A stretch of 64,000 bases of DNA, taken from contig JAITYX010000055.1 in assembly GCA_021018815.1 (NCBI GenBank), positions 2,651,001-2,715,000 of the forward strand, read 5' to 3'. The notes beneath the pieces are model-generated. The model was not told the DNA's origin. It searched no databases and saw nothing but the letters and a program-made list of their open reading frames with translations. Position 1 is the stretch's first letter. Each line of letters begins with the position of its first letter. The position numbers were made by a program, and so were the translations under genes. Positions 35,090 to 47,800 of the stretch are shown here, one piece after another. This DNA comes from Talinum fruticosum (taxonomy: Eukaryota > Streptophyta > Magnoliopsida > Caryophyllales > Talinaceae).

Positions 35090-38000
35090 AAAGAAATACT
35101 GAAAATTACAGTATGTTGAAAACAAATTAATTGATGAACCACAAAGCTATAGACTCAATCATTGGCTTTGCAGATTAATCAAACAACACGAAAAAGTTCT
35201 GTTTAATCAACGTTATTGGGGTAAACATTCCAGAAGGAAATGGCTAACGGAAGGAGACACAAACTCAAAGTATTTTCAAATAAGTGTCACGACTAGAAAA
35301 TGAAGAAAAGCAATCACCCGATTAAAAGATAATTCGGGAATATGGATCGAGGATATGCCCACTGTATGCAATAAATTTGTTAGTGATTATAAGAATCGCT
35401 TCACAAGCAATTCAAATAGAATAACGATTTTGCCGACTATTATCAACAAAATTGATGATAAGCAAGGGAGGAATTAACTAAAAATTTCTCCATTGAGGAA
35501 ATTAACGATGCGAGTCTTCGGATGGATGCCTCAAAAGCTCCAGGATCATATGGATTTGGCCAAGTTTTTTCCAAAAATATTCGGATATCGTGAGTATTTC
35601 CATGATCAATGAATTTCATGAGAGGAAAAATCCTTGAAGAAATTAACCATACATTTATCACGCTCATCCCAAAAGTCGATGACCCGGTTTCCACGAATCA
35701 TTTTATACCAATTAGCCTTTGCAATACTGTCTACAAAATTATTGCTAAAATTCTTGTTAATAGGCTCGAGACCTTGCTTGAATTCTATTATCTCGCCTTT
35801 CCAAAGTGCATTTGTTCCGGACAAATCCACAATAAGATATTGCTTTCTCATGAAATTATGAATAAGTTCGGGAATACAAAAGGCAAAACGGCTTGGGTTG
35901 CACTTAAGATTGATATGGAAAAGGCATATGACCGTGTTGAATGGAATTTTCTCTTTGACTGCCTAACCGACATGGGTTTTCCACCTAAATGGAATAGTTG
36001 GATCAAGGAATGCATTTCCTCTGTTTCTTATTTTATACTCGATTACTCATTAATGACCAACCATGTGGCTTTTTCGGTCCATCAAGAGGACTTAGACAAG
36101 GTGACCCACTCTCACCTTATCTTTTCCTTATGTGTATGGAAGCCTTTTCAACACCATGGAATTGGTATCAAGATTAGTGCGAAGGGGATTTCATCCCTGC
36201 CTTGTTCTTCGCCGATGATAGCCTACTTTTCTGCAAAGCTAAAGCCCAGGGCCTTCTGCTACTTAAAAAGATCATGGATGAATTTTATGCGTCATTTGGT
36301 CATGATTAACTTTCATAAATCATCAATGATTTTTTCCTTTAACGCAGATAAAAGGGATAAGGGAATAGCTTTAGCCATTTTCCATATCCCCATTGTCGAA
36401 TCTCTTGGAAAATACTTGGCTGTTCGGCTGTCTATGGTAAGAGGAAAATTCCTTTATTTTCCCCTGTAGTTGATAAAACCAATAGCAATCTTAGCTCTTG
36501 GAAAGCAAACTGCATGTCCAAAGCTGGAAGAGTTGTGCTAATTCAATCAAACTTAGAGTCACTTCCAGCCCATATAATGCGAGTGCTTCAAACTCCCAAA
36601 GCATACAACCCACTCACTCAATAAAGTGAATAGGAATTTCTTCCGGAAAAATAATGATAAAAGGGATGCCCATGATTGCATGGGATCGCCAACCTAAATG
36701 CAAAGGGCTAAGAAAAGCCGAAGATATTAATACTGCCTTCTAGTGCAAACTTATCCGGAGGTTGTTTAAAAAACCAAATAATTTATGGGTCCATAATATG
36801 AAAGCCAAGTATGCGGATCAATGTGCTTTGTTTTGTAAAATCCCAAAAAATGAGGATTCTTGGGTATAGAAAACACTCGTCAAAATGCTTCTCTACCTTC
36901 CGCAAAGGAATGCGCTAGAAAGTTGGTGACGGAACTAGCATTTTGTTTTGGACGAGATATATGGTGTTATAACGAAAATCTCCTCCAGATTACGGGTTTT
37001 GATCCGCAATCACTTGACTTACAAACTAAGGAGAGTAACTTTATCAATAAGGACAACATATGGGATATTCCTAACCATAGACTTGTTCTGCTCGATGAGA
37101 TTATTGAACTCATAACTAATATCCAGCTACCAATGTTTACTAAACCGGATGATTCTTGTTGGGGCTTCTCGGGAAATGGGTTGTTTACAACAAAAACGAC
37201 AACGAAACTTGCTCGTAATGCTCAAAGGCATGATACTTGGGAAGGCAATTGGATCTGAAAAATGAATATTCCCCCTAAGATTTTTCTTTGGCAATTTCTC
37301 GTTGATGGAATACCTCTTAGAAGGACTCTTGATAACAGAGGTATCCGAGATAGACCTAAGGTGTAAAATTTGCCAACTGGATGAAGAATGAGGCAGTCAC
37401 CTCTTTTTCAATTGCCCAAAATCACTTCAAGTGTGGAACTCAGCAAAAATCCATCATTGGCTTCATCACATCAACTTCATCGACTCTCACACCGAGGGGA
37501 TTAACATCCTCCACTCAGCGCACATCTCCCTCCAACCGGATCAGCTTCAACGTGTCATTTTCCTATTATGGAGTATTTGGAAGGAAAGGAATGCACTCCT
37601 TTTTAAAGAAGAAGAGTTCAATCATACCGAGTTCTTATCGAGCCAAGAGAGTGCTGCAGAATGGAAATCAAGACAAAGTTGTACCCCGATGGAGGGTTAC
37701 AATAATAGAAAGACAACAAGAATGTTCATCTGGTTAAATGAAATAGACTGGTAACGGGGCACATCAAGCTCAATTTTGATGGATCTTTAAGTAATGGAAA
37801 TGCTGCCATGGGATTTTTATTAAGAGATGAGCATGGCAACCTCCTCGCTTCAGGAACGGCCAATCTGGGACACACATCTATCTTGGTAGGTGAAGCCTGT
37901 GCACTCAGATTTGGGATTCAACAAGCGATTAAAGAAAATATCCGAAGAATTCATATTGAAGGCGATAATAAAGTTATCATGGATAGTATCAAAGGGAAGT

Positions 38001-38277
38001 ATAAAACACCATGACATATGGATTACATCATCAAGGATATCATACGGATGATGTCGAGTTTGACAGATTGCATCATCAATCATATATTTAGAGATGCAAA
38101 TTCTGCAGCAAATTGATTGGCACGTTACGAACACATTGTTACCATTCCAACCATTTGGAGAGAGTGCCCCTCCCCTTCCCTCTCATGTTTCTTGACAAAT
38201 GATAATTTAGGTAGAACCCTTGTGAGAAGGGTTGCCTAAATTTGCCATTATTTTTCTATTTACTCGGTGAAAAAAAA
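35090..38277 (+). mobile_element. L1-type LINE remnant, 5'-truncated, with RNase H
   Basis: Several frames along the plus strand encode parts of a plant LINE ORF2. Linker RRKWLTEGDTNSKYF lies near 35225-35280. Reverse transcriptase blocks include FITLIPKVDDP, LKIDMEKAYDRVEW (about 35905-35945) and the catalytic FADD at about 36208-36219. A zinc-finger-type segment PPKIFLWQFLVDG follows at about 37270. An RNase H domain (LNFDGS, GEACALRFG, HIEGDNKV) spans about 37770-38015. The endonuclease is absent, and frameshifts plus stops separate the blocks (for example between the RT palm and FADD). The end near 38270 has a short A run. It is a dead copy. Neither a target duplication nor the exact left edge is certain. 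Confidence 0.88.
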
Positions 38278-38887
38278 TTGACCGACATGAAAGTGACCCC
38301 AAGTAAAAGTGTAATGCATTTATTTCCAATATAGTGCAATCAATAGCCCTTGACAATTAATATATAAGAATAATTAGCATAATGTAATTATGTTTACTTA
38401 TTCACTAATGTATCAGGAGACCTTTTTCCTCCTACAATTCTCCTAGGTTGTACATTAACCTCACTCATAACCCGATCACTAAGATCTTGTACCATATTTC
38501 ATGTCAAATAATAATAATAATAATGAAGTTACTCATATTAAAAGTGATCTTATTTAGAGTAGTTTTGTCATACCAAACTTGTTACAATGAGGAAGTTACT
38601 CATGTTAAGAGTGTTTTTATGGTGACTAATTTAATGTTACAAAATTAAAAGTGGATGTATTAATTTTTATTTAGTGGGAAGGACGAGTAAATATATTAAT
38701 AATACAATTTTAATTTTAATGGTAAAAACCTATCAGTTTTAGACCTCCTAATCTGATTGAATGTATTAGCCCTTCTCCTAATCTAATTGAATGTATTAGC
38801 CCTTCAATCTATTGTAATCGACATTTTATTCAAGTAACGTATTATAATTGCTTGAATTATCAATTTGGTGTAACTTATGTCGTGTTG

Positions 38888-38888
<1 letters not shown>
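38278..38888. other. AT-rich spacer with a 30-bp duplication
   Basis: Two adjacent copies of CCTAATCT(G/A)ATTGAATGTATT lie at about 38747-38805, and an (ATA)n run at about 38508-38525. No gene seen. Confidence 0.6.

Positions 38889-38956
<68 letters not shown>
38889..38956. repeat. (TA)34 microsatellite
   Basis: 68 bp of uninterrupted TA. The phrase ATAATTGCTTGAATTATCAA occurs on both sides (about 38845 and 38955), suggesting the run expanded inside a duplicated segment. Confidence 0.95.
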
Positions 38957-38959
<3 letters not shown>

Positions 38960-41828
38960 GCTTGAATTATCAATATATATTTGTTTTTTAAATAAATTTT
39001 AGATACCCTAATTTAATAATTCATTAACAATTGGTAAAAGCTGTCCAAAGGTTAAAAGACAATTGTGTTTGTAATGTAGGGTCAAAAACTCGGGCAAGCA
39101 TGAATGTGATTGTAACACCTTAAGTTGTGTTATGAGAATCGGATCGGACCGGCCGGTTGAACCGGTCGGATCGGGAACCGGTCACTAGTCCGGTCCGAAG
39201 AATGAAAAACTCGTTTGTGATGTCAAACCGGAAAGATCTGTCAAACCCGATTCACTCGACGAACTCGGCCAACCCGGATAAACCGCCGTCCAACCAAATT
39301 TTGACCCCATCTCTCTTTTTCTTGGCTAGTAGCCTGATTTACTAGCAATTTTTGGGCATAAGGTTGTCAACAATGGTGAATTTTACAATCTTCTAGGCAA
39401 AGGGAGGTTGAGAAAGGGGAAAAAGAAGCCAAAGAGACAGAAAAACTAGAGAAGATGAGGAAGCGGGGGCGGTGGGTGGGATGTGGCCCAGGAGCGCTCC
39501 ACTCATAAAGGGAGGTTAAGAGAGGGGAAAGAGAAAAAAAGCCAAAGTATAGAGGGAGGCGGCAGAGAAAGAGGAAGATACAACTATGAGAGAGAAATGA
39601 CATGGGGGAAGGGGGCCGATGAAAATAGGGTAGGCATTATGATACGGAAGGATTGAACTTTCCTCAACAAATAGAACATATAAAATACACTTTCAGCAAG
39701 TTTGTGCCACACGCTCGGAGATCAACAATTTGACGGCTACGTCTAACCAATGCATTTAAAACTTAAAAACAAACTAATTGGCCCGTTACCCAACTTACAC
39801 AAACTAATTGGCCCGTTACCCAACTTACACAAACTATATGAACTAATTTACAATTTACAACAAATAGAACATATAAAATACACTTTCAGCAAGTTTGTGC
39901 CACTTAGAACTAGCATCAATGCAAGGGTCTCCAGAATATGCTAAAGGTACGAGGCAGTTCACCTTCTCCACACCTTCACCTTATGGACTACCTGGAGAGA
40001 GTAAATATGTGGGGTAAGCACCAAACCTCTCAATGAATAGTCTTATACTCTTAAATCGAAGTCATTTTCACATAATCATACGCTTACTAGCATCCATTAC
40101 TTAATATCATGGTAATACATAATTTTGATTTTTACGACATCCTTTTTTAAAACACGGAAAATTGAAACGTTTACCCATGATAGCTCCGACCAAGCACTCA
40201 CACTAAACCAAAGATATCATTGTAATACATAATTTTATTTTTACGACATCCTTTTAAAACAAGGCAAACTAAAACGTTTACCCATGCTAGCTCCGACCAA
40301 GTACTCACACTAAAACAAAGGTAAAACTCTATAATCAGGTTTGACCATGCATCAACAGAAAATAGAGCATCTTTCTAGGGCTTTTAGACTTGAACTAACA
40401 ATAGATAGTTTTTGGGAGATACGCAACCCCATGACTCGAGACTCCGGGACTTTGTTCTAGTGAAACTATTGAAAGGCTCCGTTTTCCTCGTCAGGAAAGA
40501 ATCAACAACCTAAAACCTGAATAGGCAAAGGTTGGTAGGCATTATGATACGGAAGGATCGCACTTTCCTCAACAGGAAAAAGTCAACAACCAACTACGTT
40601 GAGTTTGGTAGGCATCTTGATTCGTGAGAACCAAGTGGTCCGATACGCAAGATCGAGTCCTTCCACTTCCATTTCTTCCACCATGCTAAACAATCCTTAG
40701 CCCAAAATCAATTCAACCAATGTGAACTCATTCACTCATCAAACTTTGTTTCAAACACCATTCTCAAATCAATTTAACACAACAAAAGGCATAACACATT
40801 TTGCTATCCTTCCACACTCAATTTTACTTTTTGGGACACATTTTGAAGTTTGAAAAGCGAATATCAAAAAATCATATTCAAGGATTATTTTCTATAAATA
40901 ACTTAACTCTTTTCAAACTAACCACGAAATTCTTAATTTTAAATCAAGTTTGACAATAAGTCATAGGAGAACAATTGGATTAGCGACTATATTACACCAA
41001 TAGCTAGCATTACTCGAATCTTTAACTTCCTTTTCTCTTATATTTTAAGTCCCTTTAGTAATAATTTACTTTTTGAATCAAGTATTCACATATGTATACG
41101 CATACTAATTTCTCACTTACACAAAGTCCACATAATCTAATGTACACGGTTAAAATCTACATTTTTCAGTTCGTTTCTACGGGAGCACCTCAAACTCAAG
41201 TTTCATTTAGAGCTTTAATTTGGTTCAATGATTCAATGATTCCGGATGCAACCCAAACTACAACAAATACCATCAATAGAATATTAAATTAAACGCTAAA
41301 CACCACACAATCACCAAGACAATTGCAGTTTGAACCTTTATACTCTAAATTCACGCTTTCCTTGTACAGTTCAAACCTCATTTCTCATTAAACTCAATAC
41401 AACAAATTCATGAAACCAAATTGAGCCACAATAACCACGAGCCATAAAAACAACAAATGATCACAAACAGTTCCAATTTAACCCAAAGAGTCGCAACTCG
41501 TCACGAACTGCCATATTCGATTCAAATTCTCATATTGTATCTCCATAACCTGTCAATTCACTAATTCGATTTCACACGAGCCACAATAACCACAAACAAT
41601 TACCATTCCCTATATTCGAATCAATTGCCACAATTTCATTCTTACGCCCAATCAATCCACTTCGTTCTTTAATTCATAATTACTCCAAAGATTAGCTCAT
41701 TCCACAATGTTACATAATCAAACAATTCAATATACTCCAAACTGAAATTCAATCACATGGGAAATCAATTCACATACTAAATCATTTTCGTTTGGATCTA
41801 ATATAGTTTAGACAACCCACCTGAAATT
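38957..41828. repeat. Intergenic region with small duplications
   Basis: No gene recognised. A 30-bp unit (AACTAATTGGCCCGTTACCC core) is repeated twice at about 39772-39831. A ~40-bp block with AACATATAAAATACACTTTC occurs at 39676 and 39869. GGCATTATGATACGGAAGGA occurs at 39633 and 40538. A ~110-bp unit (GTAATACATAATTTT...GCTCCGACCAAG) is in tandem at 40111-40324. This is probably decayed retroelement DNA. Confidence 0.6.
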
Positions 41829-44800
41829 CTTAGGAAAACAATAGATGGATTTATGAACTTTATGTACTAGCCCGTTTTTGAGCTTGTGAGATGATTTCTA
41901 AGGATATTTTCAAAGCCACTTGGTCAAAAAAGAAATCAGAGAATTTTCAAGGAAAAAGTTAAGGCTTGTGAGGAAAAAGACAAGTACAAGGCTTGATGCA
42001 TAAAAAATGAAAGAACAAAGATGGACGATCAAGAAAGACTTTGGGGACACAAGATTAGGTCCTTTGGCAAATAGGTGAGCCAATTAGGAAGAAAGGACCG
42101 GGAAGATGATAGATGGATTTCTGAAAAAATTACAAAAACTTTATGGCGCAGCCTGTTTTTTAACTTGTGCAATGATTTCTTAGGATATTTTGAGAGCCAC
42201 TAGGTCAAAAGAGAAATAAGAGAATTTCTAAGGAAAAATTTAAGCCTTGTGAGGAAAAGGCCAAGTACAAGGCTTCATGCATAAAAGAACCAAGATGGAC
42301 GATCAAGAAAGACTTTCCGGACTCAAGAAGAGGTCCTTTCGCAAACTGGTGAGCCAATTAGGAAGAAAGGATGGAGTAGATGTTTTAGAGAAATATTAGG
42401 AAAATAATATATAGATTTCTGATGAAAATTACGAAAATTTTATGTACTGGTCCATTTTTGAGCACGTGAGATGATTTCTTTGGATATTTTGAGAGCCACA
42501 TGGTCAAAAAAGAAATCAAAGAATTTCTAAAGAAGCCTTGTGAGGAAAAGGACAACTAAAAGGCTTGATGCATAAAAGAACCAACATGGACGATCAAGAA
42601 AGTCTTTGGGGACTAAGGATGAGGTCCTTCGGCAAATTGGTGAACCAATTAGGAAAAAAGACCACGAAGATGCTTTAGGGCCACATAAAGAAAACAATAG
42701 ATGGATTTCGATGAGAATTACAATAACTTTATGCATTAGCCCGTTTTTGAGATTGTGAGATGATTTCTTTGGATATTTTGAGAGCCACTTGGTCAAAAAA
42801 GAAATCAGATAATTCCCAAGGAAAAAGTTAAGTCTCATGAGGAAAAAGTCAAGTACAAGGCTTGATGCATAAAAAATGAAAGAGCAAAGATGGATGATCA
42901 AGAAAGACTTTGGGGACTCAAGATTAGGTCCTTTGGCAAATAGGCGAGCCAATTAGTAAAAAAAGATCAGCAAGATGTTCTAGGGCAATATTAGGAAGAC
43001 AATAGATGGATTTCTAAAGAAAATTACAAAAACTTTATGCACTACCCCGTTTTTGAGCTTGTGAGATGATTTCTAAGGATGTTTTAAGAACAAATTGGTC
43101 AAATAAGATATTAGAGAATTTCAAGGAAGAAGTTAAGCCTTGTGAGGAAAAGGACAAGTACAAGGCTTGATGCATATAAAATGAAAGAACAAAGAAGGGT
43201 GATCAAGAAAGACTTTGGGGACTCAAGATTAGGTACTTTGGCAAATAGGTGACCCAATTAGGAAGAAAGGACCGGGAAGATGTTTTAGGGCAATATTAGG
43301 AAGACAATAGATGGCTTTCCGAAGAAAATTACAAAAACATTATGCACTTGCCCGTTTTTGAGCTCGTGAGATGATTTCTAAGGATAATTTTGGAACAACT
43401 TGGTCAAAAAGAACTCAAAGAATTTCCAAGCAAGAAGTTAAACCTTGTGAGGAAAAGGACAAGTACAAGGCTTGCTGCATGAAAAACGAAAGAACAAAGA
43501 TGGATGATCAAGTGAGACTTTAAGGACTCAAGATTAGGTCCTTTGGCTAATAGGTGACCCAATTAGGAAGACACGACCGGGAAGATTTTTAGGGCAATAT
43601 TAAGAAGACAATAGAACCATTTCTTATGAATATTTAAAAACATTATGCACTAACCCGTTTTTGAGCTTGTGAGATGATTTTTAAGGATATTTTAAGAACC
43701 ACTTGGTCAAAAAAGAAATGAAAGAAATTCCAAGGAAGAAGTTAAGCCTTGTGAGGAAAAGGATATGTGGAAGGCTTGATGCATAAAAAATGAAAGAACA
43801 AAGATGGATGATCAAGAAAGACTTTAAGGACTCAAGATTAGGTCCTTTGGCAAATAGGTGAGCCAATTAGGAAGACAGGACCGGGAGGATGTTTTAGGGA
43901 AATATTAGGAAGAAAATAGATAGATTACTTATGAAAATTTAAAAAACATTATACACTAGCCTTGTTTTGAGCTTGTGCAATGATTTGGAAGGATATTTTA
44001 AAAACCACTTGATCAAAAAAGAAATCGGATAATTTCCAAGTAAGAAGTTAAGCCTAGTAAGGAGAAGGACAAGTAGAAGCCTTGATGCATAAAAACTCAA
44101 AGAACAACAATGGATGATCAAGAAATACTTTGGGGACTAACCATTAGGTCCTTTGGCAATAGGTGAGCCAATTAGGAAGAAAGGACCGGGAAAATGTTTT
44201 AGGGAAATATTAGGAAGAAAATAGATGGATTTCTTATGATAATTTAAAACACATTATACACCAGCCCGTTTTTTAGCTTGCGAGATGATTTCAAAGGATA
44301 TTTTAAAAACCACTTGATCAAAAAAGAAATCGGAGAATTTCCAAGTAAGAAGTTAAGCCTTGAGAAGAAAAGGACAAGTACAAGGCTTGATGCATAAAAA
44401 CTGAAAGAACAAAGATGGATGATCAAGATATACTTTGGGGACTCAAGATTAGGTCCTTTGGCAAATAGGTGAGCCAATTAGGAAGAAAGGACTGGGAAGA
44501 TGTTTTAAGAAAATATTAGGAAGAAAATAGACGGATATCTTATGAAAATTTAAAAAACATTATACACTAGCCCGTTTTTGAGCTTGTGAGATGATTTCGA
44601 AGAATATTTTGAAAAACCACTTGATCAAAAAAGAAATCCGAGAAATTCCAAGTAAGAAGTTAAGCCTTGTGAGGAAAAGGACACGTACTCAGCCTTGATG
44701 CATAAAAGCCGAAAGAACAAAGATGGATGATCAAGACATACTTTGGGGACTCAAGATTAGGTCATTTGGCAAATAGGTGAGCAAATTAGGAAGAAAGGAC

Positions 44801-47800
44801 CGGGAAGATGTTTTAGGGAAATGTTAGGAAGAAAATAGATGGATTTCTTATGAAAATGTAAAAACATTATACACTAGCTAGTTTTTGAGCTCGTGAGATG
44901 ATTTCGAAGGATATTTTAAAAACCACATGATCAAAAAAGAAATCGAAGAATTTCCAAGTAAGAAGTTAAACCTTGTGAGGAAAAGGACAAGTACAAGGCT
45001 TGATGCATAAAAGCCGAAAGAACAAAGCTGGATGATCAAGAAAGACTTTAAGGACTCAAGATTAGGTCCTTTGGCAAATAGGTGAGCCAATTAGGAAGAC
45101 AGGACCGGGAAGATGTTTTAGGGAAATATTAGGAAGAAAATAGATGGATTTCTTATGAAACTTTAGAAAACATTATGCACTAGCCCGTTTTTGAGCTTGT
45201 GTGATGATTTCTTAGGATTTTTTAAGAACAACTTGGTCAAAAAAGAAATCAAAGAATTTCCAAGGAAGAAGTTAAACCTTGTGAGCAAAAGGACAAGTAC
45301 AAGGCTTGATGCATAAAAACAGAAAGAACAACAATGGATGATCAAGAGAGACTTTCGGGACTCGTGATTAGGTCCTTTGGCAAATAGGTGACCCAATTAG
45401 GAAGAAAGGAGTGGGAAGATGTTTTCGGGCATTATTAGGTAGACAATAGATGGATTTCATATGGAAATTTAAAACACATTATGCACTAGCTCATTTGAGC
45501 TTTTGAGATTATTTCAAAGGATATTTTAAAAACCACTTGATCAAAAAAGAAATCGGAGAATTTCCAAGTAAGAAGTTAAGCCTTGTGAGGAAAAGGACAA
45601 GTAGAAGGCTTGAGTCATAAAAACTCAAAGAACTAAGATGGATGATCAAGACATACTTTGAGGGCCCAAGATTAGGTCCTTTGGCAAATAGGTGAGCCAA
45701 TTAAGAAGAAAGGACCGGGAGTATGTTTTAGGGAAATATTAGGAAGAAAATAGATGGATTACTTATAAAAATTTAAAAAACATTATACACTAGCCCGTTT
45801 TTAAGATTGTGAGATGATTTCGAAGGATATTTTAAAACCACTTGATCAACAAAGAAATCCGACAATTTCCAAGTAAGAAGTTAAGCCTTGTGAGGAAAAG
45901 GACAAGTACAAGGCTTGATGGATAAAAACTAAAAGAACAAAGATGGATGATCAAGATATACTTTGGGGACACGACATTAGGTCCTTTGGCAAATAGGTGA
46001 GCCAATTAGGAAGACAGGACCGGGAGGATGTTTTAGGGAAATATTAGGAAGAAAATAGATGGATTACTTATGAAAATTTAAAAAACATTATACACTAGCC
46101 TTGTTTTGAACTTGTGCGATGATTTCGAAGGATATTTTAAAAACCACTTGATCCAAAAAGAAATCGGATAATTTCCAAGTAAGAAGTTAAGCCTTGTAAG
46201 GAAAAGGACACGTACAAGCCTTGATGCATAAAAGCCGAAAGAACAACAATGGATGATGAAGACATACTTTGGGGACTCAAGATTAGGTCCTTTGGCAATA
46301 GGTGAGCCAATTAGGAAGAAAGAACCGGGAGCATGTTTTAGGGAAATATTAGGAAGAAAATAGATGGATTACTTATAAAAATTTAAAAACATTATACACT
46401 AGCCCGTTTTTAAGCTTGTGAGATGATTTCGAAGGATATTTTAAAAACCACTTGATCAAAAAAGAAATCGGAGAAATTCCAAGTAAGAAGTTAAGCCTTG
46501 TAAGGAAAAGGACACGTACAAGGCTTGATGCATAAAAAGTGAAAGAACAAAGATGGATGATCAAGACATACTTTGGGGACTCAAGATTAGGTCCTTTGGC
46601 AAATAGGTGAGCCAATTAGGAAGAAGGGATCGGGATGATGTTTTAGGGAAATATTAGGAAGAAAATAGATGGATTACTTATGAAAATTTAAAAACATTAT
46701 ACACTAGCCCGTTTTTGTGCTTGTGAGATGATTTTGAAGGATATTTTAAAAACCACTTGATCAAAAAAGAAATCCAAGAATTTCCAAGTAAGAAGTTAAG
46801 CCTTGTGAGGAAAAGGACAAGTAGAAGACTTGAGTCATAAAACCGAAAGAACTAAGATGGATGATCAAGACATACTTTGAGGGCCCAAGATTAGGTCCTT
46901 TGGCAAAGAGGTGAGCCAATTAGGAAGAAAGGACTGGGAGGATGTTTTAGGGAAATATTAGGAAGAAGATAGATGGATTACTCATAAAAATTTAAAAACA
47001 TTATACACTAGCCCGTTTTTGACCTTGTGAGATGATTTCGAAGGATATTTTAAAAACCACTTGATCAAAAAAGAAATCGGACAATTTCCAAGTAAGAAGT
47101 TAAGCCTTGTGAGGAAAAGGACAAGTACAAGGCTTGATGGATAAAAACTAAAAGAACAAAGAGGGATGATCAAGATATAATTTGGGGACTCAAGATTAGG
47201 TCCTTTGGAAAATAGGTGAGCCAATTAGAAAGACAGGACGGGGAGGATGTTTTAGGGAAATATTAGGAAGAAAATAGATGGATTACTTATGAAAATTTAA
47301 AAACATTACACACTAGCCTTGTTTTGAGCTTGTAAGATGATTTCGAATGATATTTTAAAAACCACTTGATCAAAAAAGAAATCGGATAATTTCCAAGTAA
47401 GAAGTTAAGCCTTGTAAGGAAAAGGACAAGTAGAAGCCTTGATGCATAAAAACTCAAAGAACAACAATGGATGATCAAGAAATACTTTGGGGACTAACCA
47501 TTAGGTCCTTTGGCAATAGGTGAGCCCATTAGGAAGAAAGGACCGGGAGGATGTTTTAGGGAAATAATAGGAAGAAAATAGATGGATTACTTATGAAAAT
47601 TTAAAAACATTATACACAAGCCCGTTTTTGAGATTGTGAGATGATTTCGAAGGATATTTTAAAAACCACTTGATCAACAAAGAAATCCGAGAAATTCCAA
47701 GTAAGAAGTTAAGACTTGTGAGGAAAACGACACGTACAAGGCTTGATGCATAAAAACCGAAAGAACAAAGATGGATGATCAAGACATACTTTGGGGACTC

